Below, one piece after another: positions 1 through 5,664 of a stretch of DNA of 7,388 nucleotides; position 1 is the first letter of the stretch; each line of letters begins with the position of its first letter. Under the pieces are notes generated by a model that saw only the letters and a program-made list of their open reading frames with translations, made no database searches and had not been told where the DNA came from. Source of the stretch: Spirochaetota bacterium (GTDB lineage: Bacteria > Spirochaetota > Spirochaetia > DSM-27196 > PWMO01); NCBI GenBank assembly GCA_009908925.1, contig JAAAOH010000367.1, forward strand, positions 1-7,388, read 5' to 3'. The position numbers were made by a program, and so were the translations under genes.

Positions 1-1
1 C

Positions 2-979
2 GACCCGCATCTCGAGGGGCGGCAGCCGGGCTTTCGCAAAGACGACTATCCGGAGGTCATACTCGGAAAGCTCGCCTGGAGCCTCGACTACGCGGAGGAG
101 CATCGCCTGCTTCCGGCCCTTCTCGGTGATGTCTTCGACAAGCCCCGCGATAACCCGACGTGGATGATCGCTCGCCTCATCGACATGCTCGCCGGGCGTG
201 AGTGCATCGGCATCTACGGGAACCACGACTGCGCAGACCCCGAGCTCAACGACAACGATAGTCTGATGCTTCTTTTCAAGTCGGGGAGTGTCCGTCGCGT
301 GCGCGAGGAGGATCCCTGGCGAGGGGTGATGGGAGGACGGCGCGTGGTGATCGGTGGGGCCTCCTATCGCGAGCGGCTGCCGCAGACGCTGAGCGACGCC
401 GACGCGGAGGACAGCGTCACCGCCGGGGTCGCGGCCGGCGCCGCATCCCGTCCCTTCGGCATCTGGCTGAGCCATCACGACATCATTCAGCCGGGCTACG
501 AGGAGCAGGGGCGGATTCGGCCGCGGGAGATCCCCGGCGTCGACCTTGTGGTCAACGGTCACATCCACCGTGAGCTCGGCGAGGTCGAGGTCGGAGCCAC
601 GCGATGGGTGACGCCCGGAAACATCAGCCGCCGATCGCGAAGCGATGCGGTCCGCGATCATGTCCCGTCGGTCCTGCGCCTCGACGTCCGGGGCGAGGGC
701 GCCGGCGTCGGCCCCGAAGTCCCCGGCTACGAGCTCACCCGCGTCACGGTGCCCCACGCGCCTTTCGACGAGGTCTTTCATCCTCTCGTCGCCGGGGAGG
801 AGACAGACACATCGGCGTCGGCTTTCGTGAGCGGGCTTGCTGAGCTTCAGGCGCGGCGGACGCAGTCGGGCGCGGGGCTCATGAGTTTTCTCGATCAGAA
901 TCTCGACCAGTTCGACGATGCGGTAGCGGCGGAGATTCGATCACTTGCCGAGGAGGTAACCGGATATGGCGACGGCTGA
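2..979 (+). CDS. Mre11/SbcD-like metallophosphoesterase (5' end outside window)
   Basis: Calcineurin-like metallophosphoesterase, 325 residues in the window. The reading frame is open from base 2, so the start codon lies upstream. The five metal-binding blocks are present in order: D-P-H at bases 2-10 (the DxH motif, so only a short N-terminal piece is missing), G-D-V-F-D at 125-139, G-N-H-D at 218-229, S-H-H-D at 470-481 and N-G-H-I-H at 554-568. In Mre11, SbcD and phage gp47 proteins these ligands hold two metal ions, usually manganese, and support DNA nuclease activity. About 135 residues follow the last motif and may form the capping or partner-binding part. The stop codon overlaps the next gene by 14 nt, and a Rad50-like ATPase fragment follows two genes on. 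That context is the main reason to prefer a DNA-end nuclease role over another phosphoesterase. The first ATG inside the window (164) lies after two of the motifs and is not the real start. The family is certain; the nuclease role is inferred. Confidence 0.88.
   Translation, partial: DPHLEGRQPGFRKDDYPEVILGKLAWSLDYAEEHRLLPALLGDVFDKPRDNPTWMIARLIDMLAGRECIGIYGNHDCADPELNDNDSLMLLFKSGSVRRVREEDPWRGVMGGRRVVIGGASYRERLPQTLSDADAEDSVTAGVAAGAASRPFGIWLSHHDIIQPGYEEQGRIRPREIPGVDLVVNGHIHRELGEVEVGATRWVTPGNISRRSRSDAVRDHVPSVLRLDVRGEGAGVGPEVPGYELTRVTVPHAPFDEVFHPLVAGEETDTSASAFVSGLAELQARRTQSGAGLMSFLDQNLDQFDDAVAAEIRSLAEEVTGYGDG
951..957 (+). promoter_or_regulatory. Strong Shine-Dalgarno site for the coiled-coil gene
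   Basis: The perfect AGGAGGT at 951-957 lies 8 nt before the ATG at 966, inside the end of the metallophosphoesterase gene. It supports the 966 start and a 14-nt overlap of the two reading frames. It also shows that the organism uses anti-Shine-Dalgarno pairing for internal cistrons, unlike the first genes of transcription units here. Confidence 0.85.
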
Positions 980-1283
980 CAACGACGGCGCCCAGACAAT
1001 CGAAGAGCTCCAGGCGCGGTATCAGAAACTGCAGCAGGAGAAGATCCGCGCGGAGGCCAACCGCGAGAACGCCGAAAAGCAGCTCTCTGAGCTAAAAGAG
1101 GAGGCGCGCGAAACCTACGGCACCGACGACATCGAAGAGCTCAGGAAGAAGCTCAAGGAAATGAGAGCTGAGAACGAGAAGAAGCGCGCCGACTACCAGG
1201 CGCACCTCGAAAAGATCGAGTCGGACCTCTCCGAGGTGGAGGCGAAGTTCGGCGGCGATGAGCCTGATGGGGGTGAGGGGTGA
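966..1283 (+). CDS. Small coiled-coil protein, possible detached Rad50/SbcC arm
   Basis: A 105-residue, highly charged protein with no close family I can name. Residues from about 11 to 95 are rich in E, K, R, Q and A with heptad-like spacing of L, I and A, which predicts two helical coiled-coil segments. They are separated around residues 46-58 by a break containing Y-G-T-D-D. The tail is acidic and glycine-rich. There is no cysteine, so no CxxC zinc hook of the Rad50 type, and no nucleotide-binding motif, signal peptide or membrane segment. The gene overlaps the metallophosphoesterase gene before it by 14 nt and the ATPase-half gene after it by up to 4 nt, so the three products are probably made together. 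Inference: it supplies the coiled-coil element that links the two ATPase halves in an ordinary Rad50, or it is a tether between subunits. It could also be an unrelated accessory protein. The gene is very likely real; its function is uncertain. Confidence 0.85.
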   Translation: MATADNDGAQTIEELQARYQKLQQEKIRAEANRENAEKQLSELKEEARETYGTDDIEELRKKLKEMRAENEKKRADYQAHLEKIESDLSEVEAKFGGDEPDGGEG

Positions 1284-2014
1284 TGGGAGACGCGCCGTTC
1301 GCGGGCGATCCGATGGGCGTCGGATCCTCCGGGGCCGGGCTGCGCGCGCCCACGCAGGCAAGGCGCCGTGTCGATCGCCTCTCCTACAAACGTGAGGACC
1401 GGCAGGCACGCCTCTCCCGCGTCGGAGCCGACCTCTCGCGTCTCGATGACTACCTCGCAATATCGGAGCAGGTAACCGGCGCGCTCGAGACCCTCAACCA
1501 GACGCTTTTCCGCGAGCTCCTCGAGCTCGTCGAGGAGAAACTCACCATCGCCCTTCAGGAAGTGCTCGACCAGCCCATCACTTTCCATGCAGATGTCGAT
1601 TTCAAGCGCGGGGCCGCAGCCGTGGATTTCTGGATCGAGCGTGACGGCAACCGCGAGGATGTCTATCGCGGGCAGGGCGGATCGGTCGCCAACGTGCTGA
1701 GCGTGGGTCTTCGGTTGTTTGCGCTGACCACCCAGGAGGAGTCCGAGCACCGCCGCTTCCTCGTCCTCGACGAGCAGGACTGCTGGCTCCGGCCCGATCT
1801 GGTGCCCATGCTCGTGAAAATCGTCCACGATGCCGGTCGCGCCCTCGGCTTCCAGGTCCTCATGATAAGCCACCACGATACGACGCTCTTCGAGCGCTAT
1901 GCCGACAGGGTCTACCGCTTCGTGCCGGTGGGCGAGGGGGCGGTGCGCGTTGAGTCTGTCGGGGGTGATGGGTCTTCCGCTATCACCGTGCGGTCAGATG
2001 GGGAGGAACCTTAG
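1280..2014 (+). CDS. Rad50/SbcC-like ATPase, C-terminal half only
   Basis: A 244-residue protein resembling the C-terminal lobe of Rad50, SbcC and phage gp46 ATPases. In order it has a glycine-rich start (residues 1-22), a helical region (about 27-95), a beta-rich section (about 96-125), a signature-like G-Q-G-G-S at 131-135 followed by a leucine-rich helix, Walker B ending in D164 with the presumed catalytic E165 in F-L-V-L-D-E, and an H-loop S-H-H-D at 197-200. The signature departs from the usual LSGGE/Q. No Walker A (GxxGxGKS/T) is present; the early G-V-G-S-S-G-A-G stretch lacks the lysine. Full Rad50-type proteins carry Walker A in an N-terminal half joined through a long coiled coil, so this protein should need a partner. 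The GTG at 1280 overlaps the previous stop as GTGA; the ATG at 1283 is an equally good start, giving TGATG coupling and one residue less. A purine-rich GGGGGTGAGG stretch lies just upstream. The membership in the ABC/Rad50 class is confident; the split arrangement is inferred. Confidence 0.85.
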   Translation: MMGDAPFAGDPMGVGSSGAGLRAPTQARRRVDRLSYKREDRQARLSRVGADLSRLDDYLAISEQVTGALETLNQTLFRELLELVEEKLTIALQEVLDQPITFHADVDFKRGAAAVDFWIERDGNREDVYRGQGGSVANVLSVGLRLFALTTQEESEHRRFLVLDEQDCWLRPDLVPMLVKIVHDAGRALGFQVLMISHHDTTLFERYADRVYRFVPVGEGAVRVESVGGDGSSAITVRSDGEEP

Positions 2015-2382
2015 CGCCCCCGTTCGATCTGCAGGGTCTGCACGCGAAGGCGCTCCCCGTCGCGGGCCATGCGACGATCCTCGACGACGATACGGTCGCC
2101 GTTCTGCACCCGGATGGAGCGCGCGAGGCGCGCCGGGATCTCGACGTAGACTTCGCTGTCGTCGGGCTGGCGCACGGTAAGCTCGGCCGTCCCGTCTGAG
2201 AGCGTGCGCACCTCGATGACTTCGCCGCGAAGCGGGCCCTGCGCCGGCTCCGCGCCGTCCCGCTCCCGCGACCCGCCGGCCGTGGCGCAGGAGGCGGCGA
2301 CGGCCGTGATGAGCAATACAAAGAGTACATAACGAAAGCCGCGGTGAGATGGACGCCGCGTCGTACGTGCTACAGTGTTCAT
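2011..2382 (-). CDS. Small predicted lipoprotein
   Basis: A 123-residue protein on the minus strand. Its N-terminus has a basic stretch with five arginines, a hydrophobic core (about residues 18-30) and a lipobox-like A-A-S-C with the cysteine at 32. This predicts export, cleavage before C32 and lipid anchoring to the cell surface or periplasmic face. Alanine replaces the more usual leucine at position -3, which is a mild deviation. The mature part of about 92 residues begins with a charged, glycine-containing linker. It continues as alternating hydrophobic and polar residues suggestive of a small beta domain, with no motif I recognise. The ATG at 2382 is preferred over the in-frame TTG at 2391, because the TTG would lie inside the apparent -10 box. 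The gene diverges from the antitoxin gene, and its stop codon overlaps that of the ATPase gene. Its function is unknown. Confidence 0.75.
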   Translation of the reverse strand: MNTVARTTRRPSHRGFRYVLFVLLITAVAASCATAGGSRERDGAEPAQGPLRGEVIEVRTLSDGTAELTVRQPDDSEVYVEIPARLARSIRVQNGDRIVVEDRRMARDGERLRVQTLQIERGR

Positions 2383-2389
2383 ATCACTC

Positions 2390-2395
2390 AAGATA
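2390..2395 (-). promoter_or_regulatory. -10-like element of the lipoprotein gene
   Basis: Read on the minus strand, TATCTT ends 7 nt before the ATG at 2382, so transcription would begin at or next to the start codon. There is no Shine-Dalgarno sequence between them. No good -35 hexamer is seen 16-18 nt upstream. It is supported mainly by having the same geometry as the other first genes in the window. Confidence 0.45.
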
Positions 2396-2437
2396 CTTCA
2401 GATCGGGCGGGTTTTCGCGGGCTCCGCAGCATTTAAC

Positions 2438-2466
2438 TTGACTAGAAAATAGACTAACAGTACGAT
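2438..2466 (+). promoter_or_regulatory. Promoter of the toxin-antitoxin unit
   Basis: TTGACT at 2438-2443 matches the -35 consensus in five of six bases. It is followed by a 17-nt spacer and TACGAT at 2461-2466, which matches the -10 consensus in four of six. The -10 box ends 6 nt before the ATG at 2473, so the predicted transcript starts at the start codon. The region is noticeably AT-rich against a GC-rich background, and no Shine-Dalgarno sequence precedes the ATG. Confidence 0.65.
2440..2456 (+). repeat. Direct repeat in the antitoxin promoter
   Basis: GACTA occurs at 2440-2444 and again at 2452-2456, 12 bp apart, overlapping the -35 box and the spacer. Two similarly oriented sites about one helical turn apart could bind a regulator on one face of the DNA, for example the antitoxin or toxin-antitoxin complex, which usually represses its own operon. 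The repeat is short and could be chance. Confidence 0.3.
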
Positions 2467-2472
2467 ACCCAC

Positions 2473-2703
2473 ATGGTGGTGAACGTTCATGAAGCGAAGA
2501 CACACTTCTCTCGGTTTCTCGAGAGAGCCATGGTCGGTGAGGAGATCATCATTGCCAGGAACGGGACCCCCCTTGTGCGACTGACTCCGATTGCTGCGCC
2601 GGAGGGTGAGCGAACGGCCGGTCTCTCGAAAGGTGAGATCTCGATGGCGGCAGACTTCGACGCGCCGCTGCCGGAGGAGCTGCTTGACGGGTATGAGTCA
2701 TGA
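2473..2703 (+). CDS. Phd/YefM-type antitoxin
   Basis: A 76-residue antitoxin. The N-terminal half fits the Phd/YefM fold: V-N-V-H-E-A-K-T-H-F near the start, then E-E-I-I-I-A-R-N-G-T-P and a V-R-L-T-P strand around residues 34-39. In this family that part dimerises and binds the operon's own DNA. The C-terminal half is acidic, probably flexible, and would wrap over and block the toxin. The ATG at 2473 is chosen because it sits 6 nt after a -10 box and gives the usual family N-terminus; GTG codons follow at 2476 and 2479 but would shorten it. The stop overlaps the toxin start as ATGA, the standard coupling that keeps antitoxin in step with toxin. The Phd-type antitoxin next to a PIN toxin is a common combination. 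The assignment is confident from sequence pattern and partner. Confidence 0.9.
   Translation: MVVNVHEAKTHFSRFLERAMVGEEIIIARNGTPLVRLTPIAAPEGERTAGLSKGEISMAADFDAPLPEELLDGYES
2480..2489 (+). promoter_or_regulatory. 10-bp palindrome, candidate antitoxin operator
   Basis: TGAACGTTCA is a perfect 10-bp palindrome lying across codons 3-6 of the antitoxin gene, just downstream of the predicted transcription start. Phd-type antitoxins bind short palindromes at their own promoters. However, these codons encode a conserved part of the family (N-V-H), so the symmetry may come from the protein sequence. Confidence 0.3.
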
Positions 2704-3092
2704 GACTTCTCCTCGATACCCACTCATTCCTGTGGTGGACAGGGGTGCCCGAGCGATTGCCCTCGTCGGTGCGGGCGGCGCTTCTGGAGCCGGCCAATCA
2801 ACTCTACCTGAGCGCTGCATCCTCCTGGGAGATCGAGATCAAGACGGCGCTCGGCCGTCTCGAGTTGTCTCGTCCGCTCAGATCGATTGTGGAGCGTGAG
2901 ATTTCGAGAAACGGCCTCCGGCTCCTGCCGATCACGTTCGATCATACCCAGCACCTGACCGAGCTCGAGCGGCTGCACCGCGACCCGTTCGATCGCATTC
3001 TGATGGCTCAGGCCGTAGCCGAGGAAATGACCCTCGTCTCAGGTGATGAACAGGTTCACCGCTACGGTGGTGTGAGCCTGCTCTGGGAGTGA
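2700..3092 (+). CDS. vapC: VapC-type PIN-domain ribonuclease toxin
   Basis: A 130-residue PIN-domain toxin of normal length for the family. The acidic metal-binding residues are visible: D6 in L-L-L-D-T-H, E44 in S-S-W-E-I-E-I-K, D98 in H-R-D-P-F-D-R-I-L, and D116 in S-G-D-E. PIN toxins of this type use magnesium or manganese to cut RNA, with tRNAs or rRNA as known targets of VapC proteins. The actual target here cannot be read from sequence. The gene overlaps the antitoxin gene by 4 nt (ATGA) and lacks a good Shine-Dalgarno sequence of its own, so translation is probably coupled to the antitoxin. All catalytic residues and the reading frame are intact, which suggests an active toxin. A methyltransferase gene starts 10 nt after its stop. 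Confidence 0.92.
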   Translation: MRLLLDTHSFLWWTGVPERLPSSVRAALLEPANQLYLSAASSWEIEIKTALGRLELSRPLRSIVEREISRNGLRLLPITFDHTQHLTELERLHRDPFDRILMAQAVAEEMTLVSGDEQVHRYGGVSLLWE

Positions 3093-3102
3093 GCGAGCCG
3101 CC

Positions 3103-3732
3103 ATGTCGAGGCTCGACGACACAGATCCCACGCTCGCCTACTACGAGACCGACGCAGCCCGCATCACCGCCGACTACGAGACCGTGGACCTCAGCGCGAC
3201 CCTCGAGCGCATCGTCCTCCGCCTGCCGCCCGCTGCCGGAATCCTCGAGCTCGGGGCGGGAAGCGGACGGGACGCGGCCTTCCTGCTCGGCCGCGGGTTC
3301 GAGGTCACGGTACTCGACGGTTCAGAGGCGATGGCAGAGCGCGCGGCATCACTTCACCCCGAGCTTGCAGGGCGCATCCGCGTGCACCGGCTCCCCGCGC
3401 CGCTACCGTTCCCCGACGAGGCCTTCGACGCAGTTCTCTCTCTTGCCACCCTTATGCATCTTCATCGCGCTTCGATAGCCGACGTGCTCACCGAGTGCCG
3501 CAGGGTGCTTCGCCCCGGCGGAACTCTTGCGGTATCGGTGCCGACCGAGCGGCCGGGGCTGGATGAGGCGGGGCGAGACGACCGGGGGCGGCACTTCACG
3601 GTCATGGATGCCGTCGCGTGGCAGAGGCTCATCCGGGGTGCCGATTTCGAGCCGGTGGAGGAGTGGAGCTCTGCGGATGCGGCCGGGCGAGGCGGGATCA
3701 GGTGGTGGACGGCGGTGTGGCAGGCGAAATAG
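3103..3732 (+). CDS. Class I SAM-dependent methyltransferase
   Basis: A 209-residue class I (Rossmann-fold) methyltransferase. Motif I, E-L-G-A-G-S-G, is at residues 49-55 and binds S-adenosylmethionine. V-L-D-G-S-E at about 70-75 supplies the acidic residue for the ribose hydroxyls. F-D-A-V-L-S-L-A-T-L-M-H-L at about 108-120 is the motif IV region, and L-R-P-G-G-T-L at about 137-143 is the post-motif loop. The N-terminal Y-Y-E-T-D-A pattern is common in methyltransferases of this general group that act on small molecules or have unknown substrates. No DNA-methylase motif (NPPY/DPPY) is present, so the substrate cannot be named. The ATG at 3103 is 10 nt after the toxin stop, with GGGAG at 3085-3089 as a rather distant ribosome binding site. 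It probably shares the toxin-antitoxin transcript. No terminator is visible after it. Confidence 0.85.
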   Translation: MSRLDDTDPTLAYYETDAARITADYETVDLSATLERIVLRLPPAAGILELGAGSGRDAAFLLGRGFEVTVLDGSEAMAERAASLHPELAGRIRVHRLPAPLPFPDEAFDAVLSLATLMHLHRASIADVLTECRRVLRPGGTLAVSVPTERPGLDEAGRDDRGRHFTVMDAVAWQRLIRGADFEPVEEWSSADAAGRGGIRWWTAVWQAK

Positions 3733-3776
3733 GGCGGATGTGGCGTTTTTCTCTATTCTTGTCGCCGCACTTACAG

Positions 3777-3782
3777 TAGATT
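3777..3782 (+). promoter_or_regulatory. -10 element of typA
   Basis: TAGATT at 3777-3782 ends 6 nt before the typA ATG, and no Shine-Dalgarno sequence lies in that gap. The same nine bases AGTAGATTC occur before the acyl-CoA ligase gene at almost the same distance. A -35 hexamer at normal spacing is not convincing. The predicted mRNA starts at the start codon. Confidence 0.5.
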
Positions 3783-3788
3783 CCCTGC

Positions 3789-5621
3789 ATGCACAAAGAC
3801 GCCACCAACTCCGCCCTGCGAAATATCGCTATCATTGCGCACGTCGACCACGGAAAGACGACCCTTGTCGACGCCCTCTTCCGCCAGTCGGGCGTGTTTC
3901 GCGAGGGACAGGAGACCGACGAACGCTTCATGGACAACCTCGATCTCGAACGCGAGCGCGGCATCACCATCGCGGCAAAGAACAGCGCCGTCGCCTGGAA
4001 GGGTGTGAAAATCAACATTCTCGACACCCCGGGTCACGCCGACTTCGGTGGTGAGGTCGAGCGCGCGCTGTCCATGGTGGACGGGGTGCTGCTGCTCGTC
4101 GACGCCTCCGAGGGGCCGCTGCCGCAGACGCGCTTCGTGCTCGATAAGGCGCTTCGGGCATCACTGCACATTGTCGTCGTGATAAACAAGATCGACCGCC
4201 AGGATGCACGGCCCACCGAGGTCCTCAACGAGATATACGACCTCCTCATCGACCTCGACGCCCACGAGGATCAACTCGACTGCCCGGTGCTCTATGCCGA
4301 CGGTCGGCGGGGAATCGTCAAGCGGCAGCTGGATGATGAAGCCGAAAACCTCCACGTGCTTCTCGACACCATCGTCGATGAGGTGCCGCCGCCCGCATAC
4401 GTATCCACAGAGCCCTTTCAGATGCTCGTCTCCGATCTCTCCTACTCGGACTTCCTCGGCAGACTTGCGGTCGGCAAGGTGGTCCACGGCTCCGCCCGCA
4501 GCCGCGAGGCACTCGTCTGCCTCGGCCCCGGTGGGCACAGTACCCCGTTGAATGTGAGCCGGCTCGAGGTCTACGAGGGCCCCGGCCTGAAGGAGACCGA
4601 TGTGGCGCAGCCGGGTGACATCGTTGTGCTCGCCGGCGTGGAGGACGTGCACATCGGTGACACCATCTGCGCAAAAGCCGAGCCCAAGGCGCTGCCGCGG
4701 ATCACCGTGGACGAGCCCACGGTGTCCATGCTTTTTGCGCCGAACACATCACCCCTTCTCGGCCGGGAGGGTCGCTACGTGCAGTCGAGCAAGATCCTCG
4801 AGCGCCTGAAGAAGGAGACCCTGCTCAACGTCTCCATACAGGTGGAGGAGACAGAAAGCAAGGAGGGCTTCATCGTGAAGGGCAGGGGAGAGTTTCAGAT
4901 GGTGATTCTCCTCGAGACCATGCGCCGGGAGGGCTTCGAGCTCAACGTGGGGCGGCCTCACGTGATCTTCCGCGAGGAGAACGGGCAGCGCACGGAGCCC
5001 ATAGAGCACCTCTTTCTCGAGTGTGACGAGAACTTCACCGGCGTCGTCACGGAGAAGCTCTCCAAGCGCAAGGGGCGGATGCTCACCTACGAGATCCACA
5101 AGGGCCACCGGGCGCGACTCGAGTTCAGCGTCCCCTCGCGCGGGCTTCTCGGCTATCGGGATGAGTTTCTCACCGATACCCGCGGTACCGGCATCATAAA
5201 CGCCTCCTTCCAGGGCTACGAGCCCTACCGCGGCGATTTCCCCGACCGATACACCGGCTCCCTCGTCTCAGACCGTGCCGGGGAGGCGGTGCCCTATGCC
5301 CTGTTCAACCTCGAACCCCGTGGCCAGCTCTTTGTCACGCCCGGCGATCCGGTCTACGAGGGGATGATCGTGGGCGAGCACAACCGCGAGAACGACCTCA
5401 ACGTCAATCCAACCAAGACGAAGAAGCTCTCCAACATGCGCGCGGCGGGCAAGGACGATGCGGTGGTCCTCACGCCGGTGCTGCCGCTTACCCTCGAGCG
5501 TGCCATTCAGTTCATCCGCGACGACGAGATGGTGGAGGTGACCCCGAAGTCGATTCGCATGCGAAAGGCGAGCCTCGGCGCATCCGCGCGGAAAGCGACA
5601 CTTCGCAAGGCGCCCGAGTAA
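3789..5621 (+). CDS. typA: TypA/BipA ribosome-associated GTPase
   Basis: A full-length 610-residue translational GTPase of the TypA/BipA family (the E. coli protein is about 607). The GTPase motifs are G1 A-H-V-D-H-G-K-T-T at residues 17-25, G2 R-G-I-T at 57-60, G3 D-T-P-G-H at 79-83, with H83 as the family's catalytic histidine, and G4 N-K-I-D at 133-136. The G5 position reads Y-A-D-G at 169-172 where E. coli BipA has Y-A-S-A. Elongation-factor-like domains follow, then the BipA-specific C-terminal domain with D-T-R-G-T-G, N-P-T-K-T-K-K-L-S-N-M-R-A and V-E-V-T-P-K-S-I-R-M-R-K. In other bacteria the protein binds 70S ribosomes, helps large-subunit assembly and supports growth in cold or other stress. 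A short basic tail closes the protein. The ATG at 3789 matches the expected N-terminus. The gene appears to have its own promoter. The family call is essentially certain. Confidence 0.97.
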   Translation: MHKDATNSALRNIAIIAHVDHGKTTLVDALFRQSGVFREGQETDERFMDNLDLERERGITIAAKNSAVAWKGVKINILDTPGHADFGGEVERALSMVDGVLLLVDASEGPLPQTRFVLDKALRASLHIVVVINKIDRQDARPTEVLNEIYDLLIDLDAHEDQLDCPVLYADGRRGIVKRQLDDEAENLHVLLDTIVDEVPPPAYVSTEPFQMLVSDLSYSDFLGRLAVGKVVHGSARSREALVCLGPGGHSTPLNVSRLEVYEGPGLKETDVAQPGDIVVLAGVEDVHIGDTICAKAEPKALPRITVDEPTVSMLFAPNTSPLLGREGRYVQSSKILERLKKETLLNVSIQVEETESKEGFIVKGRGEFQMVILLETMRREGFELNVGRPHVIFREENGQRTEPIEHLFLECDENFTGVVTEKLSKRKGRMLTYEIHKGHRARLEFSVPSRGLLGYRDEFLTDTRGTGIINASFQGYEPYRGDFPDRYTGSLVSDRAGEAVPYALFNLEPRGQLFVTPGDPVYEGMIVGEHNRENDLNVNPTKTKKLSNMRAAGKDDAVVLTPVLPLTLERAIQFIRDDEMVEVTPKSIRMRKASLGASARKATLRKAPE

Positions 5622-5627
5622 AAGCAT

Positions 5628-5657
5628 TTGAAACTCGTACCGCTGTCATAGTAGATT
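5628..5657 (+). promoter_or_regulatory. Promoter of the acyl-CoA ligase gene
   Basis: TTGAAA at 5628-5633 matches the -35 consensus in five of six bases. It is followed by an 18-nt spacer and TAGATT at 5652-5657, which matches the -10 in four of six. The box ends 7 nt before the GTG at 5665 and there is no Shine-Dalgarno sequence, so the predicted transcript starts at or next to the start codon. The promoter begins 7 nt after the typA stop. Confidence 0.6.
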
Positions 5658-5664
5658 CTTATAC

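Noticed and set aside
164..979. ATG at 164 as the metallophosphoesterase start
   Set aside because: The DxH and GDxxD metal-binding motifs are encoded upstream of it in the same open frame, so the real start is outside the window.
1304..1345. Glycine-rich stretch at the start of the ATPase-half protein as a Walker A
   Set aside because: It has glycines and serines but lacks the lysine-S/T pair of GxxGxGKS/T, and lies on the wrong side of a C-lobe.
1193..1876. 227-codon open frame on the minus strand opposite the ATPase-half gene
   Set aside because: The plus-strand frame has Walker B and H-loop motifs and overlaps its neighbour in operon style. The antisense frame has no motif and no start signals.
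2383..2391. TTG at 2391 as the lipoprotein start
   Set aside because: It adds only three residues and would put the start codon inside the apparent -10 box; ATG at 2382 fits better.
3737..3770. Intrinsic terminator after the methyltransferase gene
   Set aside because: GTGGCG and CGCCGCAC could pair only with a bulge, and the T run lies in the loop rather than after the stem.
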